Notes: generated by a model not told the origin, from the letters alone. A stretch of DNA of 64,000 nucleotides from Bradyrhizobium sp. (GCA_028290305.1 JAQGKC010000333.1:4722-68721), one strand, 5' to 3'. Positions 18,086-27,692 are shown, counted from the first letter of the stretch. Translations and numbers: made by a program.

Positions 18086-18937
18086 TCAGTTCTTGATCGG
18101 CGCGTAGAGCGCAACCGGCCCCGGCTCGGTGATCTTCGGCATGTTGGTATCGACCGGCTTCAGCGGGTTGTCGTCATCGAGGAATTTGTCGAGCATGCCC
18201 TGGATTGTCGACTTGACGTTATCGGGCCCGCGATCGCTCATGTCGGTATGCTGGAAGCCGGTTTGGACAACCTGAATGCCGGACTTTTCACAGATTGCAT
18301 CATCGGGCACGACGCCGGGATCGGCTTTAAACACCGGATCCTTTGAGCGGAACGAGAGGATCTTGAACTTGCCGTCGGTCATAAACGGCACGCGCAGGTT
18401 GTCGAGCGTCACGACCTTCTTGATTTCATCGGGATACATCTTGGCGAAATACATCGAGATATCGCCGCCGTTGGAATGTCCCACCATGGTCAGGTGATCG
18501 TAGTCGGCGTCCGGCTCGATCTTCTTCATTTGGTCGATGGCAAACCGGATGTTGGCAACGCCGCGCTGATACTGCGGCAAGCGCCCGACATAGAGTTCGC
18601 CGACTTTCGTCACCAGCGGTGCGTCGGTGGGCAGATCATGCTGGATGCTGATCGCCATGTAGCCGCGAGCCGCAAAAACGTTCGCCAGGAAAGAATATTC
18701 GGTGAATTTGACGGTGTTGCCGTGATTGAGGATCGCCACCGGCAGCATGATCATGCCGGCATCGGCCTGCATTTCCTTATCGCGCCGCACGGCGACATCG
18801 ACTTCGACCGGACGGTTGTCGCGAGCCGGATCATTGAACGTTAATGTTTGATGGCGGATCGCCCATTTGCTCGCGGTGAAATACGCGACTGTGACCAGCA
18901 CGCTAAGCGAAAGCAGAATAGTAATTCCACGTTTCAT
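18086..18937 (-). CDS. Alpha/beta hydrolase (lipase/esterase-like)
   Basis: A 283-residue exported or membrane-anchored hydrolase. It has an N-terminal hydrophobic helix (TILLSLSVLVTVAYFTASKWAI) and the nucleophile elbow GHSNGG with Ser155. LNHGNTVKFTEYS forms the oxyanion-region HG motif, and a candidate catalytic His lies in QTGFQHTDMSD. The ATG at 18937 has a strong GAGGAAGAAC ribosome-binding region; the upstream ATG lacks one. The substrate is unknown. An imperfect TTGTGCA/TGCACAA palindrome lies 153 bp upstream of the start. Confidence 0.82.
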   Translation of the reverse strand: MKRGITILLSLSVLVTVAYFTASKWAIRHQTLTFNDPARDNRPVEVDVAVRRDKEMQADAGMIMLPVAILNHGNTVKFTEYSFLANVFAARGYMAISIQHDLPTDAPLVTKVGELYVGRLPQYQRGVANIRFAIDQMKKIEPDADYDHLTMVGHSNGGDISMYFAKMYPDEIKKVVTLDNLRVPFMTDGKFKILSFRSKDPVFKADPGVVPDDAICEKSGIQVVQTGFQHTDMSDRGPDNVKSTIQGMLDKFLDDDNPLKPVDTNMPKITEPGPVALYAPIKN

Positions 18938-19309
18938 GTTCTTCCTCGGCGTACCGATCTTAAGGGACCAGGTTTTCAAATTTTCGGGACTCTGCGGCCC
19001 CTTTCTCGTTAATATACGTCACAGCGACGTGACAGGAAGACTAAATGTTGTGAATTGACCGCCTGATCGTTGTGCGACGCACCCTCTTTTTGTGCAGATG
19101 CACAATCAAAAGGTGCAGATGCTTTCCTCCACTCTAGGACGCCACAAATCAAGGTTGCGTTCAGGTCTTGAGTGAACACCCGGTAAAGAGCGCTAGATAA
19201 ACTGAGCCCGGAAAGGTTCGTTCCACCGGAAACGCCGATGAACGGGCCAGGAAATGGCCGCTTTGCCGCTCAGGCCAGGGATCGCGCGGTAGCTAATCAC
19301 CACTAGATC
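18938..19309. other. 372-bp intergenic region between the hydrolase and mipZ
   Basis: No gene seen. It holds TTGTGCAGATGCACAA at 19090-19105 (7-bp arms, 2-nt centre) and a nearby half-site, GGTGCAGATGC at 19112-19122. These arms match the palindrome upstream of the phasin gene except for spacing, so regulation by the same TGC/GCA-binding protein is possible. Confidence 0.45.
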
Positions 19310-20233
19310 TCAGGCGCCGAGGATGTCGTGCACCTCGAGCGGCTTGTCGACCTGATTGAACCACTCGGCACGATTGGCCGCGCGGCGGCGGCCGCGCTCA
19401 TCGAGCGGCAATTTCAACTGGCGCAGCAGGCTGGTGACCTCTTCGCGCGCCGTCACGTGGCCCATGCTCGGACGGGTGCCCAGTGTCGCCTCGTCGAGGT
19501 CGTCGAGCGCGGTGAGCCCGCGCGGAAAAAATTCGCGATACACCACGCGTTCAGCGAAACCGTCGATGGCGCGGAAGCCGAGCCGGAACGACAAATCATT
19601 GAGGCTGTCGGCGACGAGTTGCTTGTTGCGCGATCCCAGCATCGACAAGCGGTTGCGGACCACGATCCAGTCGCAGCTCACGCCATCGAGCTGGCGGCGC
19701 TTGCGCCTCGTATCCCGCACCATCTCCGCATAGTGGCTCTCGCCGGTCACCGAATAGGTCGCGGGATCGACGGTGCCCAGGACGTCGAAATCGAGGAAGC
19801 TGTCGTTGATCGGCGTCACCAGCGTATCGGCCATCGAATGCGCCAGGCGCATCAGGTAACTATCGGATCCCGGCGTATCGATCACGATGAAGTCGAAGGT
19901 CCGCTCGACCGCGCTCACGGCTTCGGTGAATTGCTGCAATTCGGAAGATTCGTTGTCGGCGATCTGCATGGTCTCGCCGAGCTTGATGCAGCGATGCACG
20001 GGGACTTCGAGATCGAGCCCGGTGCGGCGCGCCCAGGCGCGCCGGTTGTCGATATAAAGGGTAAAAAATTGCTGCCGGCAATCGAGATAGATGGTGGCGA
20101 CGCGCTGGCCAGCTTTCATCAGGGCAACGGCGATATGCAGCGCGGTGGTGGATTTGCCCGAACCGCCCTTTTCATTGCCCAGCACAACGACATGAGCCGA
20201 GCCTGATTGCCGCTGAGTAGTCTGCACCAACAT
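19310..20233 (-). CDS. mipZ: Division plane positioning ATPase MipZ
   Basis: A 307-residue ParA/MinD-type P-loop ATPase. The deviant Walker A GNEKGGSGKST lies at residues 19-29, the switch I-like segment is TIYLDCRQQFFTLYIDNR, and Walker B is FIVIDTPGSDSYLM. This strongly matches MipZ, which forms gradients from ParB/parS at the poles and blocks FtsZ near them in alphaproteobacteria. The ATG at 20233 (MLVQTTQ) has a GGTGGA box; an in-frame TTG at 20278 would add 15 residues. It is divergent from panC. Confidence 0.92.
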   Translation of the reverse strand: MLVQTTQRQSGSAHVVVLGNEKGGSGKSTTALHIAVALMKAGQRVATIYLDCRQQFFTLYIDNRRAWARRTGLDLEVPVHRCIKLGETMQIADNESSELQQFTEAVSAVERTFDFIVIDTPGSDSYLMRLAHSMADTLVTPINDSFLDFDVLGTVDPATYSVTGESHYAEMVRDTRRKRRQLDGVSCDWIVVRNRLSMLGSRNKQLVADSLNDLSFRLGFRAIDGFAERVVYREFFPRGLTALDDLDEATLGTRPSMGHVTAREEVTSLLRQLKLPLDERGRRRAANRAEWFNQVDKPLEVHDILGA

Positions 20234-20510
20234 TCTTCCACCCGTGGATATCTTCAAATCGCGCGCGACTGCGGTCAAGTTAAATGCGCGAGCGCGCCAC
20301 CAAATCGTTGATCATCTGCCTTAATCATGAATCGCATGCACGGCGCGGCGGAGTGGCCGCCCCGGGTGCACCGAACGGGCTCTCACTGCGATCGTCGAAG
20401 CCGGATCATCGAATGTCCGCTTGGCGAGGGTGCATCGGTCTTGGTAGGGTTGGCATCCCCGCCGCAAGGTGAGAGCTAGCTGCCTCCCTGACCTCACAGA
20501 TCGAGCCCTG

Positions 20511-21362
20511 ATGTCACGAAGCCCCATGATCGTCCGCACGGTCCCAGCGTTGCGTCGCGCGCTCGACAGCCTTCGCGCAAGAAAAGCCACGATCGCACTG
20601 GTGCCGACCATGGGAGCACTCCATGACGGCCATGTGTCGCTGGTTCGACTGGCGAAGCGCCGCGCCACCAAGGTTGTCGTCTCGATCTTTGTTAACCCCA
20701 CCCAATTCGCGCCGTCGGAGGATTTCGGCTCGTACCCGCGCACCTGGAAGGCCGATGTCGCCAAACTCGCAGCCGAAGAAGTCGACCTGATCTGGAATCC
20801 GGACGTCAAGACCATGTATCCGGACGGCTTTGCGACGCGCATTGTGCCCGAGGGTCCGGCTATCGCCGGTCTGGAGGATCGCTTTCGGCCGCACTTCTTC
20901 GGTGGCGTCGCCACCGTGGTCGGCAAGCTGTTCACGCAAGTGCGGCCGGACTTCGCGATGTTCGGCGAAAAGGATTTTCAGCAATTACGGGTCGTGACGC
21001 GGATGGCTGGGGATCTCGACCTCGGCGTCAAGGTGATGGGATCACGCACCGTGCGCGAGCGCGACGGCCTCGCGATGTCTTCGCGCAACGTCTATTTGTC
21101 GCCGGATGAGCGCCAGGCCGCCCCTACCCTCTATCGCGCGATGAAAGAAAGCGCCCAGCGCTTGCGCGCGGGCGACGACGCCGAGGCAGCAATGGCCGGT
21201 GGAGCTGAGCTGGTCGCCGGCGCGGGGTTCACGGTGGATTATTTTGAAGTAAGGCACGCCGAGACACTGGCGCCGATCGCCTCGCTGAACGACGGGCCGA
21301 TGCGGATTCTGGTCGCGGCTAGAATCGGAAAAACCCGGCTGATTGATAACGTCGCGGTCTAG
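20511..21362 (+). CDS. panC: Pantothenate synthetase
   Basis: A 283-residue pantothenate synthetase, which condenses pantoate with beta-alanine using ATP in coenzyme A biosynthesis. Signature motifs: [16 protein letters not shown] (the HIGH-like nucleotide-binding loop), [33 protein letters not shown] and MSSRNVYLS (KMSKS-like). The ATG at 20511 is chosen because its N-terminus fits the family; 20526 is possible. panB and panD are not adjacent. A bradyrhizobial-type palindromic repeat follows the stop. Confidence 0.95.
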   Translation: MSRSPMIVRTVPALRRALDSLRARKATIALVPTMGALHDGHVSLVRLAKRRATKVVVSIFVNPTQFAPSEDFGSYPRTWKADVAKLAAEEVDLIWNPDVKTMYPDGFATRIVPEGPAIAGLEDRFRPHFFGGVATVVGKLFTQVRPDFAMFGEKDFQQLRVVTRMAGDLDLGVKVMGSRTVRERDGLAMSSRNVYLSPDERQAAPTLYRAMKESAQRLRAGDDAEAAMAGGAELVAGAGFTVDYFEVRHAETLAPIASLNDGPMRILVAARIGKTRLIDNVAV

Positions 21363-21366
21363 ACTA

Positions 21367-21468
21367 AAGCCCTTTTCCATTCCGATTGAATCGGAATGGA
21401 GGCTCTAGTTTTATTTTGACGCGTTTTCTTCACGCGAACCGGTATCCACTTCGCTGGAAAACGCCCTA
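21367..21468. repeat. Palindromic intergenic repeat (bradyrhizobial REP-like), copy 1
   Basis: It contains a perfect inverted repeat with 11-bp arms, CCATTCCGATT and AATCGGAATGG (21377-21399). A second dyad follows, GCGTTTTC (21421-21428) and GAAAACGC (21457-21464), around a CGAACCGGTATCCACTTCG core. I recall very similar intergenic repeats from Bradyrhizobium genomes; a related element lies at 32108-32230. Confidence 0.75.
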
Positions 21469-21903
21469 AAGCAGCCCGAGCTCCCGCAGTTCGCGGCGCA
21501 GCGGCTCGGGCATTGCCGCAACGCCGGCGCCCGCGGATCCAAGATCCGGCGGCACGTCGTTGTGAGCGAAATAGCGCCAGCCCTGGAACGCCCGCATCGG
21601 CCGCGGCAGCACGGCGATCACTTTGGGCTGCATCACCAGCCGGCAACGTCCGATGCCGTCGCGATCGCGGAACGGTTCGATCGCGATAATCTTTTCGCGT
21701 GCCGCGATTTCGCCGCGGATGACCCAGTAGAGCGAGCCGCCCGCCAGAATCTCTTCGCCGCGTTTCGGCGTCATGCGGGTGATGTGGATGTGATGACGCG
21801 GCAGGCCTTTTTTCTTGGCGGTCTGCATGCGTTCCGCAACCCAGCCCTTGAGCTCCTTTACGGATTCGCAGCCGACAGCAAGCTTGATGAGATGAAGTGG
21901 CAT
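21466..21903 (-). CDS. DUF1489 family protein
   Basis: A 145-residue protein of the alphaproteobacterial DUF1489 family. Typical features are the opening MPLHLIKLAVG, the basic KKKGLPRHHIHITRMTPKR stretch and GSLYWVIRGEIAAREKI. No catalytic motif is evident and the function is unknown. The ATG at 21903 is preferred over one at 21951 because the family begins with MPLHLIKL. The coding end lies inside the edge of the REP-like element. Confidence 0.88.
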   Translation of the reverse strand: MPLHLIKLAVGCESVKELKGWVAERMQTAKKKGLPRHHIHITRMTPKRGEEILAGGSLYWVIRGEIAAREKIIAIEPFRDRDGIGRCRLVMQPKVIAVLPRPMRAFQGWRYFAHNDVPPDLGSAGAGVAAMPEPLRRELRELGLL

Positions 21904-22032
21904 GGTTTTCGAAGTTGGCGATCGGTGACCGGCTAGCGCGTATTCCGCCAAGCCAGGTCCTTGGACCTGATCCGGGGATGAATACCGGTTTTGCGATCAG
22001 AATACGCGCAATTTTTCAGGGAACACACAGGA

Positions 22033-22998
22033 TCAATCGTTCGCTGCAGCGGGAACTGGCGCCGCCGCAGGCGCGGGTGCCGCCGGCGCTAGCTGAACCG
22101 GCGCGGCGGCCCGCGGAGGTTTCGGCGCAGGCTTCTTGGCCGCCACCAGCGCTGGGGCAGCCGTCGCAGCCGGGCGCGGCGATGGCGATGGCGTGTTCGC
22201 CGCCGACGCTGGCGCGCGTGATGGCGTCGCCGGACCCGGCTCCGGCGTCATGATGCTGACGGGCGGGGTCGAGGCCGCCGAGGGAAATTCGGCATTGGTC
22301 GGTTTGCCCGTGGGCATCGATGGCGGAAGTGCCGCAACCGCCCCTGTCGCCACGGGCGCGTTCCATGACGGCGCGTAACGTGAAATCAGGCCGTCATAGA
22401 CCCGTTCATCCATGTTGGCCACGATCTGGCTGTGATCCGTCAGCGAACGGAACGCCGCGCATTCCGACGGCGTACAATGGTCCCGCGCGAGCAGCACATA
22501 CGCCACCAGGCCATAGCGGTCGCGCTCGATCGCGTGGCGCAGCGCCTGCATCTCGGGCGTCATGTTGCGGTTCGCGGCGACGACATCGCCGAGCGCGGTC
22601 AGCCGCGAGATCTGAGACGCCGCATACGATACGCCCGCGGCGGCGGATTCGGCGGAACCGAACAACACCTTTTCGCACGCCGTCAAAACGGTGTCTCCGG
22701 CCAGATCGTCGACACACGACAAGGCCGGCAGCGCGGCGCTGACCTGCGCGACCGGTCGGGTCTCGGCGGACGCGCTCCCACCTGACGGACCAAACCCGCG
22801 AATGGTAGCGGCGACGGCGATGCCGATCGCCAGCAATGTGATCACCGTCAGCGCGCCGTTGGCGACCGATTTCTCGGCCCGTAACAGCGTGATGAGAACG
22901 ATGATCCCAAAGAATCCCGCAGCGGCCAATGTCAGCCACATCGGAAAAGTCGGCGAACGCCAGAGTTGATCCAGCGATGATGCCCAGACCCAGTTCAT
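22033..22998 (-). CDS. Membrane protein with Ala/Pro-rich C-terminal tail, function unknown
   Basis: A 321-residue protein with two N-terminal membrane helices (FPMWLTLAAAGFFGIIVLITLL and ALTVITLLAIGIAVAATI, residues 18-68). A middle domain of about 130 residues has conserved-looking cysteines (LSCVDDLAGDTVLTACEKVLFG; DHCTPSECAAF), and a 100-residue Ala/Pro/Lys-rich tail follows. The two Cys pairs suggest a periplasmic, disulfide-bonded domain. Its function is unknown to me. Confidence 0.75.
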   Translation of the reverse strand: MNWVWASSLDQLWRSPTFPMWLTLAAAGFFGIIVLITLLRAEKSVANGALTVITLLAIGIAVAATIRGFGPSGGSASAETRPVAQVSAALPALSCVDDLAGDTVLTACEKVLFGSAESAAAGVSYAASQISRLTALGDVVAANRNMTPEMQALRHAIERDRYGLVAYVLLARDHCTPSECAAFRSLTDHSQIVANMDERVYDGLISRYAPSWNAPVATGAVAALPPSMPTGKPTNAEFPSAASTPPVSIMTPEPGPATPSRAPASAANTPSPSPRPAATAAPALVAAKKPAPKPPRAAAPVQLAPAAPAPAAAPVPAAAND

Positions 22999-23141
22999 GC
23001 GCGATGTCCCTCAGCGCAGCATAAAAGGCATTCAGCGAAAGGGAATGCCGATTTACTCAGCTTGTGGAGAATGGTTCCGCGAACAGGGCGTTTTAACGGC
23101 GTCCGGTACGGAACCGCCTCACCAGCCAAGCGCGCGATTAT

Positions 23142-23345
23142 TCAGGAGACGTCGAGCTGGCTTTCCTTGGCCACCCGCTCGAAAGCCTCCGTCGAGCTTT
23201 TGATCCGATACTGGCAATCATCGCCATCGGTCGGAAGCAGCCGGATCACCTCATAGGTGCCGCTGGCGGCCGGACGGGCGACATTGCTGGCAGTGAAATA
23301 GACGGTCTCTCCAACGGTGAATTTGTGTTTCAACGCCCTCTCCAT
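23142..23345 (-). CDS. Small conserved hypothetical protein
   Basis: A 67-residue protein (MERALKHKFTVGETVYFTAS...GTYEVIRLLPTDGDDCQYRIKSSTEAFERVAKESQL). It has the look of a small beta-barrel of SH3 or KOW type, and I recognise the pattern from short Bradyrhizobium hypothetical proteins. The ATG at 23345 is preferred; an upstream TTG is possible. Its function is unknown. Confidence 0.75.
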   Translation of the reverse strand: MERALKHKFTVGETVYFTASNVARPAASGTYEVIRLLPTDGDDCQYRIKSSTEAFERVAKESQLDVS

Positions 23346-23554
23346 ACGCAAAGAACGCCGGTCACGCTCACGGTCCCGCTAGCTATGACCGACTGAAAAC
23401 CCCAGCAAAGCCTAGCATGGCGCCGGCCTTCTTGGCCAGTTACATCGGGGCATAGCAAGTGCGCGAATTTGCAGGTTTTTCAGTGCGATAAAGGACTTTT
23501 CGCCGGTTCCGGAGGAATCCGCGGGCTGCCATCCGGAACCCTCATTCCGCAGCT

Positions 23555-23923
23555 TTATGCCGTAGGCGGAAGGCTGCCATCCGGGCTCGCATGATCCACG
23601 GCCTTGGGAAGTTGCTGCGCCAAAACCTTGGAGAGTTGATCGACCGGAATGTTGAACCTCGCGGCCAGTTGCTTGACGGTATCGCTGCCCAGCACCTGCT
23701 GCAATTCTTCGGCCGTGATCGGGATGTTCTGACCGTTTCCGAGCCAGGATTTGACCTGATCGCCGAGGCCTGCCTGTTGGAGCTTGGCGACGATCGCGGA
23801 GAGCCCGCCTTGGCTGCCATTGCCCAGTACTTCGCTCAGCACGACCGGGAGCACAGCCCCCTCAAGCTGGCCGAGCGCGCTCTTGAACGCGGGTGAATTT
23901 TCCAATGAATCGAGAATTCCCAT
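23555..23923 (-). CDS. YidB family protein
   Basis: A 122-residue protein of the YidB/DUF937 family (MGILDSLENSPAFKSALGQL, then GLGDQVKSWLGNGQNIPITAEELQQVLGSDTVKQLAARFNI). The tandem alpha-helical motif with WLGNGQN and the VDQLSKVLAQQLPKAVD end are typical. The biochemical role of the family is unknown. The ATG at 23923 fits the family start. Confidence 0.88.
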   Translation of the reverse strand: MGILDSLENSPAFKSALGQLEGAVLPVVLSEVLGNGSQGGLSAIVAKLQQAGLGDQVKSWLGNGQNIPITAEELQQVLGSDTVKQLAARFNIPVDQLSKVLAQQLPKAVDHASPDGSLPPTA

Positions 23924-24025
23924 GGTCAAACCCTTTTGCTCGATGCGCTAAGCCGGTTCCGGATTCAGACTGCTTTACCGGCGGCCCGTCAAGGCATGAT
24001 GACGGCCAATGCTCCGCTGTTCGGA

Positions 24026-24682
24026 TCACACCGTCTCGAATTTCTCGATCACGATGGTTTCGGCGAGGCCCGCGCTGGTCCACTCCTGAAAGGCCGGCAA
24101 CGACATCATCGCGTTCATGTAGTCCCGCACCTCGGGCGCGACCGGAATCGCATAGGTGCGAAAACGGTGCACCACCGGCGCGAACATGGCGTCCGCGCCG
24201 CCAAAGGCTCCGAACAGGAACGGACCGGACTTTCCATAGCGCTCACGGCATTCGATCCAGATTTGCTGAACGCGCGCGATGTCGGCGCGCGCATTTTCCG
24301 ACAACGTGATGGCGCCGACCGGCCGGTGCAGGTTCATGCCGCATTCGTTGCGCAGCGCCGCAAAGCCCGAATGCATCTCCGCCGAAATCGAACGCGCATG
24401 GGCACGGCTGGCGCGATCCTCGGGCCATATCAGCGCCTCGGGAAACCGCTCGGCGGCGTATTCGATGATGGCCAGCGAATCCCAGATCGTGACGTCGCCG
24501 TCGACCAGCGCCGGCACCTTGCCCGAATGCGTAAAACTCAAAATCCGCCGTTTGTCGGCGTCGCCGGTATAGAGCGGAATGAAAACCTCGTCGAAGGCGA
24601 TGTTATTGGCCCTTAGCGCAATCCAGGGCCGCATCGACCACGACGAATAATTTTTGTTGCCGATGACAAGCTTCAACGCCAT
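24026..24682 (-). CDS. Glutathione S-transferase family protein
   Basis: A 218-residue glutathione S-transferase. The N-terminal thioredoxin-fold domain has NKNYSSWSMRPW, with the catalytic Ser/Tyr region, then the cis-Pro segment SGKVPALVDGDVTIWDSLAIIEYAAERFP. A helical C-terminal domain follows from about residue 88. Substrates are probably electrophiles, but this subfamily has not been defined. It is divergent from a DUF599 gene. Confidence 0.9.
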   Translation of the reverse strand: MALKLVIGNKNYSSWSMRPWIALRANNIAFDEVFIPLYTGDADKRRILSFTHSGKVPALVDGDVTIWDSLAIIEYAAERFPEALIWPEDRASRAHARSISAEMHSGFAALRNECGMNLHRPVGAITLSENARADIARVQQIWIECRERYGKSGPFLFGAFGGADAMFAPVVHRFRTYAIPVAPEVRDYMNAMMSLPAFQEWTSAGLAETIVIEKFETV

Positions 24683-24802
24683 GCGAAGAAATCCTTTTTG
24701 AGCCGGGCATCATGCCATAGCGCTCGGTGGGCATTCAACCCGGCCCGCGCCGGTTGCCGCGATTGGTCGTGCGTGGCAGCATCACGCTCCCTGGGGTGCA
24801 AT

Positions 24803-25480
24803 ATGGCGGCATATACGGTCGATATTCTGGCGGTCGGCTTCTTCGTCATCGAATGGACGGTGTATGCCGTCACACTGGAGCATACCGCATACGGGCGCGA
24901 CAGTCTGTCGGCCCGCATGAATGTCTACCGCGAGGTCTGGATCCGGCGCCTGCTCGAACGCGAAACGCGCATGGTCGACACCCAGATCATGGCGTCGCTG
25001 CAAAACGGCACGGCCTTTTTTGCATCCACCAGCCTGCTCGCGGTCGGCGGCGGGCTGGCGCTGCTGCGCTCGACCAAGGAGGCACTCGCCGTGCTGGGCG
25101 AATTGCCGATCGATCTCAGCCCCACGCCGGCGCTGTGGGAAATCAAATGCGTCGGGCTGATCCTGATTTTCATCTACGCGTTCTTTAAGTTTGCCTGGGC
25201 CTACCGGCTGTTCAATTACGTCGCCATCCTGATCGGCGCGATGCCGCCGGCCCGGCAATGCGATACGCCCGAGGCGGAAGCGCATGTCCTGCGGACCACA
25301 AGATTGTTCGAAGCCGCGGGCCGGCATTTCAACCGCGGCCAGCGCGCGTTCTTCTTTGCGCTGGGCTATCTCGGCTGGTTCGTCAGTCCCTGGGTTCTGT
25401 TCGTAACCACTGCTGCTGTGGTGATCGTCACCTGGCGTCGTCAATTCGCCTCGAATGCCTGGCGCGCGATGGCGAACTAG
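24803..25480 (+). CDS. DUF599 family membrane protein
   Basis: A 225-residue membrane protein with four or five predicted helices (for example VDILAVGFFVIEWTVYAVTL, FFASTSLLAVGGGLALL, IKCVGLILIFIYAFFKFAWAY, YLGWFVSPWVLFVTTAAVVIV). It matches the DUF599 family, including RRQFASNAWRAMA at the C-terminus. The ATG at 24803 gives a membrane helix near the N-terminus, as in the family. Its function is unknown. Confidence 0.85.
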   Translation: MAAYTVDILAVGFFVIEWTVYAVTLEHTAYGRDSLSARMNVYREVWIRRLLERETRMVDTQIMASLQNGTAFFASTSLLAVGGGLALLRSTKEALAVLGELPIDLSPTPALWEIKCVGLILIFIYAFFKFAWAYRLFNYVAILIGAMPPARQCDTPEAEAHVLRTTRLFEAAGRHFNRGQRAFFFALGYLGWFVSPWVLFVTTAAVVIVTWRRQFASNAWRAMAN

Positions 25481-25544
25481 TTGACATCGCAAACCGTCGG
25501 GAATGGCCATCTGCGGCACATCTGAGTTCGGTCTGTGTCACGCC

Positions 25545-26339
25545 CTAGGACGCGCCCGGGAAATCCCGCGGCGTGAAATTGAGATCGAGCATTTTCCATT
25601 CGCCGTATTTGTCCGCCGGCAGCATCCCGTAGGGCTGACAGGCCTGCAGGGCGCTGATTGCGCTCTGCATCAGGGCGGGTCCCTTCGCAGACGCGCTGGC
25701 CTCGATCAGAATAGGCTCCGTGGCGAGGTTGCCGTCCGGCGTCATGAAAACACGCAGCATGATCCTGATGGCGTCGGAGGGTGCGATCGATTTGGGCAGC
25801 GTCGAACAGGTCCTGAGATGGCGTCGAAACTCCGTGACGAGATCGGACGCAACATCGGCTTTCGTTGACGCCGGCGCATCGAAGCCGTCGCCCGGCTTGT
25901 CCTGAGGCAGGCCAAGCATCACGTGATACTTGATGGAAAGATCGGGCTCCGGCGGAACGAAGGCAGGCATCGGGACCGATGACGGCTGTGGTTGCGGCTG
26001 AACCGCCGCCTGTTGCAGATCGGGACGCGGCGTCGACAGCGCCGCCTGGTTTTGTGGCAGCGTTGCAGCCTGTGGCGGGGCGGCAGGTGGCGGCGGAGCC
26101 GGAGCCGCGGATCTGGAAGAAAGATCGAAGGAATCGGAAGGTTGGGCTTTCGGCGCGGGTGGCGGCTCCGGCTTTTTCTCCGTCATCTCATCCGGCGTAA
26201 CGATGTCAACTGCGATCGGCTCGGCGGTGACCGAACCAAACGGATGCACCTCGGCGAAGATCAAGACCAATGTCAGAGCTGACAAATGGCCGACCGCCGA
26301 CGCTGCGATGCCCGAGCGTATGAAGCGCCGTAGTTCCAC
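25545..26339 (-). CDS. TonB/TolA-like protein with proline-rich linker
   Basis: A 264-residue protein. A single N-terminal helix (GIAASAVGHLSALTLVLIFAEV) anchors it in the inner membrane. A proline/alanine/glutamine-rich linker (residues 55-125) would span the periplasm. The C-terminal domain (DLVTEFRRHLRTCSTLPKSI...RIMLRVFMTPDGNLATEPILIEASAS) resembles TolA/TonB C-terminal folds. The start is GTG at 26339. No tol or exb genes are adjacent. A role in envelope integrity or energy transduction is inference. Confidence 0.78.
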   Translation of the reverse strand: MELRRFIRSGIAASAVGHLSALTLVLIFAEVHPFGSVTAEPIAVDIVTPDEMTEKKPEPPPAPKAQPSDSFDLSSRSAAPAPPPPAAPPQAATLPQNQAALSTPRPDLQQAAVQPQPQPSSVPMPAFVPPEPDLSIKYHVMLGLPQDKPGDGFDAPASTKADVASDLVTEFRRHLRTCSTLPKSIAPSDAIRIMLRVFMTPDGNLATEPILIEASASAKGPALMQSAISALQACQPYGMLPADKYGEWKMLDLNFTPRDFPGAS

Positions 26340-26457
26340 CGTACTTGATCAACGTTTCGATGTCGCCCCGCCGCCAGCATAGCGGGCAACGCCGCCGAGC
26401 GGTTCTTTTTTTGGCACCGCTATGGATTTTAATTGAGAAGACAGCGACCGGCCGGTC

Positions 26458-27276
26458 TCAATCCCATTTCGGCGCGAAACCGAAATCGGTAAGCCGCCCC
26501 TTGGGACTTGCCATCTGGGATATCAGGTGCATCTCGTCGTCGGACAGCGTGAAGTCGAAGATGTCGATATTTTCCGACAGCCGCTCGATCCGCGACGTCC
26601 GCGGGATCGCGGAAACATTCTGCTGCACGAGCCAGCGCAAGCAAACCTGCGCCGCAGTCTTGCCGTGGGCCTGCCCGATCCCGGCCAGCGTCCGGTCGTT
26701 CTTGATACGACCCTTCGCCACCGGACTGTAGGCGACGACAGCCATGCCGTTGCGCGCGCAGGCGTCCTTGACCTTGGTCTGGTCGAGATAAGGATGGAAT
26801 TCGACCTGATCGCACACCAGAGGCTCCGGGCAGGCCGCGACGGCCTCTTCGATCAAGGCCACTGTAAAGTTCGAGACGCCGATGTGCTTGGCCATACCGA
26901 GCTTCTTGACATGCGCCAGGGCGCGCAACGTCTCCTGCAGCGGCACCTGCGGATTGGGCCAGTGCAGCAGCAAGAGATCGACTTCGGAAAGCCGCAGCTT
27001 CGCGAGGCTCTCCTTGGTGGATCGCTCGAGATCGTTTGGCGCGAAATGGGTGGTCCAGACCTTGGTCGTCACGAATACATCGTCGCGCTTCGCCCCCGAA
27101 GCACGCAGGCCCTCCCCGACCTCGCGTTCGTTCTCATAGATCTGCGCGGTGTCGATGTGGCGATAACCGAGTTTTAGCGCCTGTTCGACCAGACGCGCGC
27201 AGGTTCGGCCGCGCAGTTCCCAGGTGCCCAGCCCGATTGCGGGGATTTTCGCGCCGTTAGCCTCGACGAATTGCAT
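26458..27276 (-). CDS. Aldo/keto reductase
   Basis: A 272-residue NAD(P)H-dependent aldo/keto reductase with the TIM-barrel fold. The catalytic tetrad is visible: Asp in YRHIDTAQIYENE with Tyr, Lys in TTKVWTT and His in LLLLHWPNP. The coenzyme-binding end reads AIPRTSRIERLSENIDIFDF; a Lys-for-Arg pattern in this loop normally sets NADPH preference. It resembles the DkgB-type reductases that act on 2,5-diketo-D-gluconate and methylglyoxal. The substrate is not certain. Confidence 0.9.
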   Translation of the reverse strand: MQFVEANGAKIPAIGLGTWELRGRTCARLVEQALKLGYRHIDTAQIYENEREVGEGLRASGAKRDDVFVTTKVWTTHFAPNDLERSTKESLAKLRLSEVDLLLLHWPNPQVPLQETLRALAHVKKLGMAKHIGVSNFTVALIEEAVAACPEPLVCDQVEFHPYLDQTKVKDACARNGMAVVAYSPVAKGRIKNDRTLAGIGQAHGKTAAQVCLRWLVQQNVSAIPRTSRIERLSENIDIFDFTLSDDEMHLISQMASPKGRLTDFGFAPKWD

Positions 27277-27353
27277 CGCGCACACTCGAACGTTCGAGTC
27301 CCATTATGTCCCGTCGGGATGGCGCTGCCAACATCGCCCGAGGGGTTCCGCGC

Positions 27354-27692
27354 TTAGATCGGCGATGGATCCGAAGCCAAAGCAGCAAACACCGTCTCCG
27401 GGGCATGGGCTATCACGGCCAGAAGCGCCCGCGCCGGTCCGCGCGGCATGCGTTTGCCCTGCTCCCAGTTGCGGATGGTCTCGACCGGCACACCGAGCCG
27501 CGCGGCGAATTCAAGCTGCGTCAGTCGCGCCCGCCGGCGCAGGTCGCGAACTGCAGGCAGCGCCGCCGCCTCTGCGGGCTCGGCAACAGGTGTCATCGGG
27601 GCGGTGTAAGCCGTCGCTGGGGCGAGCGGAAACTCCTGCCCATCCCGCAATTCGACGATCCGTCCGTCAGCTTTCAGTCGCAAGCGCTGCAT
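27354..27692 (-). CDS. Helix-turn-helix (XRE-type) protein
   Basis: A 112-residue protein with a C-terminal XRE-type DNA-binding domain: LTQLEFAARLGVPVETIRNWEQGKRMPRGPARALL (residues 58-92). This matches HigA/MqsA-type antitoxin regulators. The N-terminal half (RLKADGRIVELRDGQEFPL) is short and variable. No toxin-sized gene is adjacent in the operon direction, so it may act alone. It lies between mgtE and the aldo/keto reductase on the same strand. Confidence 0.78.
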   Translation of the reverse strand: MQRLRLKADGRIVELRDGQEFPLAPATAYTAPMTPVAEPAEAAALPAVRDLRRRARLTQLEFAARLGVPVETIRNWEQGKRMPRGPARALLAVIAHAPETVFAALASDPSPI

